64,000 nucleotides of DNA. It comes from CAYRDC01 sp964422925. GTDB taxonomy: Bacteria > Bacteroidota > Bacteroidia > Chitinophagales > S012-47. The first letter of the stretch is position 1. Every line of letters begins with the position of its first letter. The stretch covers positions 1-64,000 of the forward strand of contig CAYRDC010000010.1 of the NCBI GenBank assembly GCA_964422925.1. The letters run 5' to 3'. This document shows positions 34,463-44,200 of this stretch, in pieces. The notes beneath the pieces were generated by a model that ran no database searches, was not told the origin of the DNA, and worked only from the letters and a program-made list of their open reading frames with translations. A program made the position numbers and the translations under genes.

Positions 34463-35650
34463 ATGGGAGCTAAATACATAGTCAAGATCTTTGTGGTTGA
34501 AGATGATCCGGTATTTGGACGGATCATACAGAAAAAACTGGAAGAGAATCCGGATTACGATGTGACCTTATTTCAATCAGGGGAAGAGTTTTTCCAACAC
34601 ATTCAGGAAGGTCCGGACATCGTAACGCTTGATTATAACCTGCCCGGGATGACCGGCACGGAAGCTCTCAAGCGCATTAAAGAGTACAATCCTGATATTC
34701 AGACCATTGTAGTAAGCGGACAGGAAAAAGCGGAAGTAGTGGTTGAAGCCTACAAGCTGGGAGCCAATAATTATATTATCAAAAATGAGAACACGCTGGT
34801 TGAACTGGAAAACAGTGTAAGGAACCTGAGCCAAAATGTAAATCTGAGAAAAGAAGTAGAAGCCCTAAGGGCGCAAATTCTGGATCGTGAGAAGTATGAC
34901 CAGATTATCGGTGAAAGCCCGGCTATATTAAAAGTCCTTCGATTAATTCAGAAAGTTGAAAATTCCAATATTCTGGTTTTGATCACCGGGGAAAGCGGGA
35001 CCGGAAAGGAAGTCACGGCCCGGATGATACATTATAATTCCAAACGCAGGCGTAAGCCTTTTGTAGCGGTTAATGTAGCGGCCATTCCCAAAGATCTGAT
35101 AGAAAGTGAATTGTTCGGTCACGAGAAAGGAGCATTTACGGGGGCAGTCGGAAGGCGTATTGGCAAATTTGAGGAAGCCAATGGGGGAACTATCTTGCTG
35201 GATGAGATCGGTGAAATGGATCCGGAAATGCAAACCAAACTTTTACGGGTACTGCAGGAAAACAAGATAACACGCCTGGGTAGCAATAAGGAGATCAGCC
35301 TGGATGTACGCATAATAGCCGCAACCAATAAAAACCTGGGGGAAAAGGTAAAACAAGGTGTATTCCGCGAGGATTTGTATTACCGTTTGCAGGGGTTTTT
35401 AATTCACCTGCCGCCTTTGCGGGAAAGAGGAAATGACATTGTACTGCTGGCAAATCATTTCCTGAAAGAATTTACCAGAAAGAACAAAATGCCCGAAATG
35501 AGCTTTTCCAGGGAAGCCATACGGGCCATGTTGAACCATTCCTGGCCGGGAAATATTCGTGAACTAAAATCAACTGTTGAACGGGCGGCTCTTATTTGTG
35601 ACGGAACGACCATCGAAGAGGAAGACCTAATCTTTTCTGAAGGCATTTAA
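34463..35650 (+). CDS. Sigma-54-activator-type response regulator lacking a DNA-binding domain
   Basis: This 395-residue protein has a receiver domain at 8-125 (VEDD, phosphoacceptor Asp57 in TLDYNLPG, Lys107). The AAA+ sigma-54 activator domain spans about 145-370, with Walker A GESGTGKE (176-183), sigma-54 loop GAFTGA (223-228), Walker B GTILLDEIG and arginine-finger region FREDLYYRL. The C-terminal lid (WPGNIRELKSTVERA) is complete, but the chain ends at EEEDLIFSEGI, where NtrC-type proteins continue into a Fis-type HTH of some 50 residues. No HTH is encoded in any frame of the next 90 bases. It may act from solution, without enhancer binding, as reported for a few FleQ/CtcC-like activators. 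It is divergent from the Hpt gene. Confidence 0.9.
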   Translation: MGAKYIVKIFVVEDDPVFGRIIQKKLEENPDYDVTLFQSGEEFFQHIQEGPDIVTLDYNLPGMTGTEALKRIKEYNPDIQTIVVSGQEKAEVVVEAYKLGANNYIIKNENTLVELENSVRNLSQNVNLRKEVEALRAQILDREKYDQIIGESPAILKVLRLIQKVENSNILVLITGESGTGKEVTARMIHYNSKRRRKPFVAVNVAAIPKDLIESELFGHEKGAFTGAVGRRIGKFEEANGGTILLDEIGEMDPEMQTKLLRVLQENKITRLGSNKEISLDVRIIAATNKNLGEKVKQGVFREDLYYRLQGFLIHLPPLRERGNDIVLLANHFLKEFTRKNKMPEMSFSREAIRAMLNHSWPGNIRELKSTVERAALICDGTTIEEEDLIFSEGI

Positions 35651-35677
35651 ATACCAAAATACCTATAAACTGAAAGC

Positions 35678-35716
35678 AGGAAGGCCGGGCATGATTGCCT
35701 GGCCTTCCTCATATTT
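35678..35716. terminator. Strong hairpin between convergent genes
   Basis: AGGAAGGCC-GGGC pairs with GCCT-GGCCTTCCT around loop ATGATT, a 13-pair stem, followed by CATATTTT. It may serve both the response regulator and the convergent T9SS gene. Confidence 0.65.
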
Positions 35717-35744
35717 TCCATGAAATTCAGTTATATAATACCCT

Positions 35745-38264
35745 TTAATTTTTCATGATCCGCTGACGGCTTATCAGCTCTCCGTTTTGCATGATATTGA
35801 CAAAATACATTCCGGTCGGCAGGTCATAACGGTCGGTGAACCGGTACTGGTTCTCCCCATATTGAACCTCCATGAGTTGCCGTTCAATCACCTGCCCGTT
35901 CATATTCATGAGCACAATTTCCACCGTAGCATTCGCCTCTGCATAAAACGAAAGAGTAAACGCATCAGTAAACGGATTGGGGCCAACTGTAATCTGGTCA
36001 AACACATTGTTAATCCCATTATCCATATTTACAGCCACCATGGGGAAATATTCATATTCGCCATTATAGTCCGTTTGTTTCAGCCGGTAATAGGAAGTTC
36101 CGCTCAATGGATTATCATCATAGAACTCATAATCCTGTCTTTCATTGGTGGAACCAGCCCCGGTTACGGTGCCCAATTCTTCAAAGTATTGGCCATCCTC
36201 GCTTCTTTCAATGGTAAAGAAATCATTGTTCAGCTCCATGGCCGTAGACCAGGTGATTCGCACCGATCCGTTATCGGGTTTGGCATTAAAACTCAAAAGC
36301 TTAATGGGCAGGGTATTGCCTGCTCCGTTGGAGCCAAAGGTAAAATTGCCATACTGTGAAAGGTTATTGTTTGACTGGATAGATCCGGCATTGGGTGTTC
36401 CGGAAGCAGTCACCGGGCCGGCATCAACCCACTGTGTCCCATTCCATCGCGCCAGCGTAAGACTTGCTGGGTTCGAGATGCCACTACGGGCACCATCATT
36501 CCAGTACAACGTCACCTTTACCTGGTCATTACCTGAATTTTGGTTCAGGATCCAGTATTCAACTGCACTCACTGCTTGCAACCCGGGCCCCATTGAGGAG
36601 GTGTTGCTATAAGGACTTCCATAATACCGGGCTGTAAAAGCTGCTGAGGAGTTGGAAGGAGCTGAGATCCCTAATGGCGCGTATGCCCCATTATTGCCCA
36701 GCGGAAATATAAATGATTCATTCCCGACTTTTTTAACCGGGCCATCAATATAACTACTGGCACTCCCGCCAGAAACCGTTGTGCCATTTTCCAGCGTCAA
36801 CAAGTTGGTCGCGTCAGTTTGCAACACTCCGTTAGTCAATGTTAACGTACCACTCAGGGAAACGGGGCTTCCCAATACGACAGCGGGGTTGATTGGGCTG
36901 TTGTTATTTATTGTCAGTTTATTCAAATCAATTCCATTACCGGCAGTAAGGGTTTGAACAGATGAACCGGCAAGTACAAGTTCAGAATTATTTGTGAAAC
37001 TTACCGTACCGTTGGTGCCCGCTAAGCGGTTAATATTTCCGCCCAGGTTAAGCAATGTATTGTCTTTGAAAGTAAGTTCAATTTTATTGGAGGATGCAGC
37101 ATCCAGGTTCAGATTTCCGGTAACAGTTAGTTGACTTCCACTTTCAAATTCAGATTTTATTTTATCGCCACCTGTCCAGGTGAATGAAAGATTTCCGCCA
37201 ACCCGTACCTGGGCCGTGTTGTCCGTTTTGAAGGATATCTCTTTATTTCCGGATGTCGCGGTAAATTGTAAGTTTCCCCAAACGCTGAGAAGGGCAGAAT
37301 TCTTCACCTCAATTTTAAAGTCTTTATCACCTCCCTGGCGGGAAAGCGTCATATTCCCTTTAACCACCAATTTTGCGGTATTCTTTACTTTAATCGAACC
37401 TTTTTGATTATTTCCGGGATTGGTCATGCTAAGGTTTCCATATACCGTAAGCGTATGATCTTCAACAGAAAGCCCGGTACCTTCATTATTATCATCTCCT
37501 TCCCCGCTGGCCTCATCCACTTCAATGATCAGGGCGGCACATTCCGCATTCTCATCAACTGTTATCGTATAACCCTTGATATGTACCACATTGCCCCGGC
37601 CTGGCACGCTGTTGCCTGCCTGCCCTCCTTCGGTGGTTGACCATGTTTCATGTTTATCCCAGTCTTTATTGTCAATGGCCCAGTATTCCACGACACTCAC
37701 GTTATTGACAGCAAGGGTAAAGGTACCTGTATCACTGGCAGTATTGCCATTGTCCACTTCAATAAAATAGGTATTGCCTGCTGTCAGGTTATTATAGCTT
37801 ATTGACAGGTCTTCAGAAGCGGAAGATGCTTCAGCACATCCCAATACTGTACCGCTGCTGTCAAGCAGTGCTACCTTGGGATACAGCAGGGTGCCCTCGC
37901 TTCCACCGGTTTTTACCTGAACGGTTACCGTATCGAATACGGCCCGGAATTTAAACCAGACATTGTTGTTTGGGCCGTTGGTCCAGCAGGAAGGCGCCTG
38001 CCCGTCTGCCGTAGCGCCACCTGTGGAATAAGCCGCGTTATCAGACTGCCAGTGGTTCAGATCGCGCAGCAATAACGCGTTAGCCTGGTTGTCCGAAGCA
38101 TTGGTGCTGGCCATTGCGCTTTTGTTGCTGCTCAAGTTATTGTAAATAAATACCACTGAAAAAATCGCAAGCGTTAAAGAAGTAACGGCTACCACATACT
38201 TCAACCGGTTACGAACAGTAACTTTAGCTGTGGTTTTTGGTGTAAGGTTTTGTTTCAGTTTCAT
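35745..38264 (-). CDS. Beta-solenoid repeat protein with T9SS type A tail (paralogue B)
   Basis: The 839-residue product has an unusual N-terminus: about 25 basic, polar residues, then one hydrophobic span (YVVAVTSLTLAIFSVVFIY) ending SAMA, either a long signal peptide or an anchor. Residues about 60-190 form a PPC-like beta-sandwich (NALLLRDLNHWQ, NNVWFKFRAVFDTVTVQV). A short NWDxxxTWS-type module follows (DWDKHETWSTTEGG, GNVVHIKGYTITVD). Then come tandem repeats of about 32 residues with the pattern LxVxGNLxxxxxGxxK and KNxAxLxVxGN, typical of a right-handed beta-solenoid. The C-terminus has LPIKLLSFNAKPDNGSVRI and a type A tail (GPNPFTDAF, LPTGMYFVNI). Export to the cell surface is likely. 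It is a paralogue of the next gene upstream, and both lie between the response regulator and the hybrid kinase. Confidence 0.8.
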   Translation of the reverse strand: MKLKQNLTPKTTAKVTVRNRLKYVVAVTSLTLAIFSVVFIYNNLSSNKSAMASTNASDNQANALLLRDLNHWQSDNAAYSTGGATADGQAPSCWTNGPNNNVWFKFRAVFDTVTVQVKTGGSEGTLLYPKVALLDSSGTVLGCAEASSASEDLSISYNNLTAGNTYFIEVDNGNTASDTGTFTLAVNNVSVVEYWAIDNKDWDKHETWSTTEGGQAGNSVPGRGNVVHIKGYTITVDENAECAALIIEVDEASGEGDDNNEGTGLSVEDHTLTVYGNLSMTNPGNNQKGSIKVKNTAKLVVKGNMTLSRQGGDKDFKIEVKNSALLSVWGNLQFTATSGNKEISFKTDNTAQVRVGGNLSFTWTGGDKIKSEFESGSQLTVTGNLNLDAASSNKIELTFKDNTLLNLGGNINRLAGTNGTVSFTNNSELVLAGSSVQTLTAGNGIDLNKLTINNNSPINPAVVLGSPVSLSGTLTLTNGVLQTDATNLLTLENGTTVSGGSASSYIDGPVKKVGNESFIFPLGNNGAYAPLGISAPSNSSAAFTARYYGSPYSNTSSMGPGLQAVSAVEYWILNQNSGNDQVKVTLYWNDGARSGISNPASLTLARWNGTQWVDAGPVTASGTPNAGSIQSNNNLSQYGNFTFGSNGAGNTLPIKLLSFNAKPDNGSVRITWSTAMELNNDFFTIERSEDGQYFEELGTVTGAGSTNERQDYEFYDDNPLSGTSYYRLKQTDYNGEYEYFPMVAVNMDNGINNVFDQITVGPNPFTDAFTLSFYAEANATVEIVLMNMNGQVIERQLMEVQYGENQYRFTDRYDLPTGMYFVNIMQNGELISRQRIMKN

Positions 38265-38288
38265 ATGCAGGGGGTTTTTGCCTTAGGT

Positions 38289-40802
38289 TTATTGTGCCTT
38301 TATCAGTTTAGTCGTTATAGGTGGTGCCCCTTCGTATTGCAGGCTCAGGATATAGGTGCCGGCCGGTAAATCACTGCCCCTGTTGAAGTGGAAGAAATTG
38401 GAACCCTCTATTACATTCATAGCGGAGGAATATATCAATTCTCCATTCAGGCTGAACAGTGATACATGGACAACACCCCGGGAACCTGCGGAAAACTCAA
38501 CCTGGAAATCCGTTGTAAAAGGATTCGGGCCAGCTTTCAATAAAGTAAAAGCGGAGGCAATTTGATCCCTTTTCACTGCTACCGGTGAAAAGAGCTCGAA
38601 CTGCCCGTTGAAATCTACCTGCCGCAATCTATAATAACTTAATCCGCTGAGTGGTTCCGTATCCACGAATTCATAATCAATTCGTTCACTGCTGTTGCCA
38701 GCACCGTCTACCCGTCCGATTTCCTCAAACTGCACTCCGTCTGTACTGCGTTCCACTGCAAAATAATCGTTGTTCAATTCCATGGCCGTAGACCAGGTTA
38801 CCTTCACATCATTGTTTTCCGGGTAAGCGTTGAACGATTGAAGTTGTATGGGTAGCGTATTGCCCCCTGTGGAGCCGAATGTAAACACGCCAAAGTTACT
38901 CACCGGATTCAGGGATTGAATAGTACCGGCTGAAGCATTACCAGTGGGCACAGCGGGTCCGGTACTGACCCAGGAAGATCCGTTCCAGTAAGCAACAACC
39001 AAAGTGGAAGGATTGGAAATGCCACTGCGCGCTCCATCAAACCAGTAAAGTTTTACCTGGACACCATTGCTACCCGCATTACGGTTTAGCTGCCAATATT
39101 CCACATCACTTACATTTACCAGTGGTGTTGCAACAGGCGCAAGGGTGGAATATGGCTGATCAAAATATTCAGCTGTAAAGGCGGCATTAGTCTGGCCCGG
39201 GGCACTAATTTCAATGGGAGCATAGACACCGGCCTCACCCACCGGGAATACGAAGGCAGTACTGCCTATCCTCTTGACCGGCCCATCAATGTAACCAGAA
39301 TCAGACCCATTAATAACAGTCGCTCCGTTAGCAATGGTTAATAAATTTGCAGAAGTAGTTCTTATTACACCTTTAGACATGTCCAGTATATTGTAAATGG
39401 TCATAGGTCCGCCTAAAATGATATCATGCGCAACATTGCTGTTGTTACTTATGGTGACGTTTCTGTACTGAATAAAATCACCTCCCTGTCCTGATTCTCC
39501 CGCCAGGGATTGCGGGCTTGATCCATTAAGAACAAGCATTGCATTGTTGTTAAACAATAACCGACCAAAACCTGAGGTTCCCCGTACCAGATTCCCACCG
39601 AGATAAAAGCTTGAATTATTATTAAACTGAATTTTCAAATTACCTGCCGTAGCAGATGAAAAGTTAAAATCTTCATCCACATACAGTTTTGTGTTGTTAT
39701 ATAAAAACATCTTCAAAGTAGTGCCGGAATTATAAGTTAATGTGAACGATCCGTTGATGTGTATTACTGCATTATCATTTACTTTAATTTGGGATTTTTT
39801 GTTCGTACCCCCGTTTTGTTCGATCTTAAACGAGCCGTTAACCGTTACCTGGCTGTTATTTTTTGACTGGAATTTAAGCTCTTTACTACCGCCTGTTCTT
39901 ACAAGGTCAAGATTTCCACCCACAGTCAATATACCTGAATTACTGGTTTTTATTTCAAGCTTGGAATTACCACCAGATTTAGTTCCTGCAAGATTACCGC
40001 TTACTGTCAGATGCCCCGTATTTTTCACGTCAATTTTAGTATCATTATTCGCGGTGCTTTGCATAATCAGGGCAGCACATTGCTGGGTGGTTTTTACCGT
40101 AACTTTATAATTCTGAATATGGACCACATTCGAAAGTCCGGGCACTGAACCGGCAGGTGCTCCTCCTGGTTGTGTGCTCCAGGTGTTTGTGGAGTTCCAA
40201 TTCCCGTTAGCGATGGCATAATATTCTACCTGGCTGACATTATTTACGGTCAAAGTGAACGTACCTGTATCGGTCGCAGCATTGTCATTATCCACGCTGA
40301 TGTAATACCATTGACCTGTGGTGAGACTGTTATATTGCAGGCTAATATCCTGGTTTGCTGAAGAAGCTTGCGCACAAGCCAGTTCATTACCTGATGAATC
40401 CGTCAACATCAAATGGCCCCATTGAAGGCTTCCCTCGGCCCCTCCGGTCAGTAATTGGACGGAGACTGTATCAAAAATTGCCTGGAAGGAAAACCAAACA
40501 TTGTTGTTCGGTCCATCGCTCCAGCAGGAACCGGCATTTCCGTCTGGTGTCGCGCCAGCGGTTGTAAATGCCGCATTGCCTGAATTCCAATGATTCAGAT
40601 CATGAATAATCCAGGCATTGCTACGGCTATCTATCGTGGTTCCGCTTATAGCCGCAAATGAACGCGGCTGTTTGCTGAAATAAATTACTAAATAGACGAT
40701 GGCAACTATTAATATAATAGCGCCCGCAATACTTCCGTATAAACGCAAACGCGCAGATATTGTATTTCTGACTGATGAACCTGTTTTTAAATTATTTACC
40801 AT
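38289..40802 (-). CDS. Beta-solenoid repeat protein with T9SS type A tail (paralogue A)
   Basis: This 837-residue paralogue of the downstream gene is separated from it by 24 bases, so the pair is almost certainly one transcript with this gene first. It shares the domain order: basic N-region, hydrophobic span (GSIAGAIILIVAIVYLVIYF), PPC-like sandwich (NAWIIHDLNHWNSGN, NNVWFSFQAIFDTVSVQL), NWNSTNTWSTQPGG module, and beta-solenoid repeats (HLTVSGNLAGTKSGGNSKLE, ILTVGGNLDLVRTGGSKELK, QVTVNGSFKIEQNGGTNKKS). The C-terminus has LPIQLQSFNAYPENNDVKV and a type A tail (GPNPFTTDF, LPAGTYILSL). In both, the repeats are Asn/Gly/Lys-rich. The ends are more conserved than the repeats. Function is unknown; a surface structural or adhesive role is inferred from the architecture. 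Confidence 0.8.
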   Translation of the reverse strand: MVNNLKTGSSVRNTISARLRLYGSIAGAIILIVAIVYLVIYFSKQPRSFAAISGTTIDSRSNAWIIHDLNHWNSGNAAFTTAGATPDGNAGSCWSDGPNNNVWFSFQAIFDTVSVQLLTGGAEGSLQWGHLMLTDSSGNELACAQASSANQDISLQYNSLTTGQWYYISVDNDNAATDTGTFTLTVNNVSQVEYYAIANGNWNSTNTWSTQPGGAPAGSVPGLSNVVHIQNYKVTVKTTQQCAALIMQSTANNDTKIDVKNTGHLTVSGNLAGTKSGGNSKLEIKTSNSGILTVGGNLDLVRTGGSKELKFQSKNNSQVTVNGSFKIEQNGGTNKKSQIKVNDNAVIHINGSFTLTYNSGTTLKMFLYNNTKLYVDEDFNFSSATAGNLKIQFNNNSSFYLGGNLVRGTSGFGRLLFNNNAMLVLNGSSPQSLAGESGQGGDFIQYRNVTISNNSNVAHDIILGGPMTIYNILDMSKGVIRTTSANLLTIANGATVINGSDSGYIDGPVKRIGSTAFVFPVGEAGVYAPIEISAPGQTNAAFTAEYFDQPYSTLAPVATPLVNVSDVEYWQLNRNAGSNGVQVKLYWFDGARSGISNPSTLVVAYWNGSSWVSTGPAVPTGNASAGTIQSLNPVSNFGVFTFGSTGGNTLPIQLQSFNAYPENNDVKVTWSTAMELNNDYFAVERSTDGVQFEEIGRVDGAGNSSERIDYEFVDTEPLSGLSYYRLRQVDFNGQFELFSPVAVKRDQIASAFTLLKAGPNPFTTDFQVEFSAGSRGVVHVSLFSLNGELIYSSAMNVIEGSNFFHFNRGSDLPAGTYILSLQYEGAPPITTKLIKAQ

Positions 40803-41073
40803 TATTGTTTATTGTTTTTATATGACTTCTATGATGAAATTCGATAGTGAGGCTTTGCTATAAGTCACCAAACGCCATTTACGTTTGGATGGTTTCTTTC
40901 TTGCGAAACTTAATAAACCAAAATATGTAAATGGAAATGACTCCATAAGATCCCATTCCGGAGTCAGGAATGTAACTACAGGCAGGAGATTAACTGGCAG
41001 CGCTCTGCATTTAGGGGGTTGATTCATAGCTTTTTAGTTGATACGACAACTAATTTGGTGTTGTGCTAGTCCA

Positions 41074-41148
41074 AACTAAAGCCCAAGGGGTAGAACGCCT
41101 TTAGTTCGTCTATGGTTGTCTGCCACCCCACTCTTTACGGAGTCCCAT
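41074..41148. ncRNA. Candidate structured leader, possible pseudoknot
   Basis: The 479-base interval 40803-41281 between the divergent T9SS and kinase genes holds no convincing gene. Within it, AACTAAAG (41074-41081) can pair with CTTTAGTT (41099-41106). GGGGT (41087-41091), in the loop of that stem, can pair with ACCCC (41125-41129) outside it, an H-type pseudoknot layout. ATGG (41112-41115) with CCAT (41145-41148) encloses a third hairpin, ACTC-TTTACG-GAGT (41130-41143). A further ACAAC/GTTGT dyad lies at 41045-41063. It matches no riboswitch class I know. It could be read from either strand; the plus strand would make it a kinase leader. Confidence 0.35.
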
Positions 41149-41281
41149 TGTAATTGTTACACACTTTCTTTAAATCCTAACAATTTGGTAATTGTCAGAG
41201 CAACGGAAAATACTTAATCAGACGATTCCTACAGACAGAAACAAACATTATCAATCCGTTTAGAGTATAAGAGGCTGTTTA

Positions 41282-44200
41282 ATGTGTTTATTCAAAACAC
41301 CCTCTATCATGATGAAGACTGTTTTACATGATTCAGGTTCAATACAGTATAATAAGGTATACCGGGCGCTCATGACGTTTGGGGCAGTTGGAATTCCGTT
41401 ATTCGGATTTATTTACATATGGCTCTTCCCAAATGTTCAGGAATATTGGATTGACCGGATAATCACGGCAGGAATTTGTATGCTGGCGCTGGGAATCTCA
41501 TTTACATCATGGGGGAAGAAGCATATAACCTCCCTGGTACACATCAGCGCGTATATAATCACGATACAGAATCTGTATATCGTTTCCCTTAATCATTTTC
41601 AGATTCAGTATATTTTAACAGTAATCCTTTCCTTCCTGGTTTTATTTCTGGCTTTTCAAAGCCTTTGGGATTTAACCATTTATTTACTGCTGGTTAATAT
41701 GGGAGTGGGTGTTGCTTTATATGTTTCCCACGATCTTGCTTTTAATGCGGAATTCATCTATTTAACCTTCCTGTTTTTTACTATGATTTTTTACACGGTG
41801 GGATATTTTAATATCTCAGCGTGGCGCAGGCTCGAACTAAATAAAAAATTCCTGGAGGGGGTCATCAATGAAAGTGTGGATGCCATATTACTGGCAGACC
41901 AGTATGGCTATATAAGAGAAGCTAACGCCAATGCTATAAAATTGCTTGGGGCGGGTTCATTGCAGGATATTAAGAACCGGCATATCGAAAGTTTTATGGT
42001 TCGCGAATTCTCAAAAGAAGAAAAAAGATCCATTCAAAGCATTATCAATCAAGGCAATATTTGGAGACAGGAAGAAAAGATCAAGCCATTAAAAGGAGAA
42101 CCCTATTGGGGTGATGTGGCGATGAGCTATGTTAAAAGTCGGCAAAAGGGATTTACGATAATCCGGATTACAGATATTTCTGAAACCAAAGCCAAGGAAG
42201 TAGAACTGCGTGAAAAATATAACGAAATAAAACGCCTGCAATCAATTCTCGATGCAGCTACTGATTTTGTAGCTATGGCGGATGAACGGGGCCAGATGCT
42301 TTACATAAACCCGGCCGGCCGTGCCCTGATTGGCCTGGATCAAAACGAGGATATCTCCAGGCTCTATATCCCGGATTTGCTGGATGAATCTGAAATGGAC
42401 CGTTTCATGAAGGAATTAATCCCGAAAACCATAAAAAATAAATCCTGGAGCGGTGAACTTTTGTTGAAAAACAAAAAAACAGGAGAAAGCATAGTTGCAT
42501 GGGGTAGTGTTCAGTGCAGCCTGGATGAGGAAGGGAACATCAAATATTTCAGCACCATTATACGTGACATCCGCGAACAGCGCAAAAAAGACAAACAAAT
42601 CCGGCAACTATCGCAGGCCATTGCCCAAAGCCCGGTGTCAGTGGTAATTACAGATACAAATGGCACCATCCAATATGTCAACCCGCATTTTAGCAAGGTT
42701 ACAGGATATTCGCTTAAAGAAGTTATCGGGCAAAATCCTCGAATCCTGAAATCAGGGATGCATAACGCAGAATTTTACAGGAATCTTTGGAACACCATTT
42801 CCTCGGGCCGGATGTGGCGGGGTGAAATCTGTAACAAAAAGAAAAACGGTGAACTCTTTTGGGAATCCTCTACTATTTCCCCGATTACCGACCAGAAAGG
42901 CAATATTGCGGCCTATGTGGCTATCAGGGAGGATATCACTGAACGCAGGTTTATTCTGGAACAACTGAAAGTGGCCAAGGAATTTTCAGAAACCATCCTG
43001 GCTTCCATGAACCAGGGAGTGGCCATTATTGAAGAAGATGCGACCATTTCCTATATGAATGAACCATTTTTGCAAATATTTGGAGAAGATGCCATTGGCT
43101 CAAAATGTTATGAAGTTTATAAAGACAATAAAGAACCCTGTGAAAATTGTCCGCTTAATTCAGGAATCAAACTTGGACAAACCCATACGTTGGTTTCCAA
43201 AGGCATTGCCGGAGGCAGGACTTTTGAGATTAATCATACGGGTATTAGCAAACCGGACGGAGGCAAAGCCATATTAGAAGTGTTCCGTGACGTTACCCGT
43301 GAAAAAGAAGCTGAAGCCGCCCTGATGCAGGCCAAAAAGGCAGCGGAAGAAGCTTCCAGGGCCAAATCCGAATTTCTGGCTACTATGAGCCACGAAATCC
43401 GGACCCCCATGAATGCAGTGATTGGTATGACTGATTTATTGCTCCAAACAAAACTCACTCCTGAACAAACAGAATATGCTGAAACGATTCGCTATAGTGG
43501 GGAAGCTTTGCTTTCCGTTATTAATTCCATATTAGACTATTCCAAAATTGAATCCGGGAAAATGGAATTGGAAGAGGCAGAATTTGCGCTGGCTGATACC
43601 ATAGCCGATATTTTTGATCTCCTTTCTAAAAAAGCCAGTGAGAAAGGTATTGAATTAGTCTATGATCTCGATCCTGATGTACCGGCCATTATCAAAAGCG
43701 ATATCACCCGGTTGCGCCAGATTCTGATTAACCTGACAAACAATGCCCTGAAGTTTACTGAATCCGGGGAAATATTTATCAAGGTTTCTCTTGAAAAGAA
43801 AACCCGAACCGGATATGAACTGAAATTTGCCGTTAAGGATACAGGTATTGGTATACCGGAAGATAAAATTGATAAAGTTTTCCAATCTTTCTCACAAGCA
43901 GACAGTTCAACGACCAGACGCTATGGCGGAACAGGCCTTGGCCTGACCATTTCGAAAAACCTGGTGGAATTAATGGGCGGCCGTATCTGGGTCGAAAGCG
44001 AGGAGGGCAAGGGAACCACTTTCTATTTTACCATTAAAACACGGAAAGCGGAATCCTCCACCAGGCGGAGCGGAGAAATAGCCATAAAAGGCATGAGCGG
44101 TAAGCGCGCGCTTATTGTTGATGATAATAAAACCAACCTTAATATTCTGGAAAAACAATGCAAACTCTGGGGACTGGAGCCCATTTGCTGCCATTCGCCT

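Noticed and set aside
40818..41027. 69-codon minus-strand frame between the T9SS pair and the kinase
   Set aside because: No signal, membrane span or motif, and a composition unlike the neighbours; it also overlaps no conserved structure.
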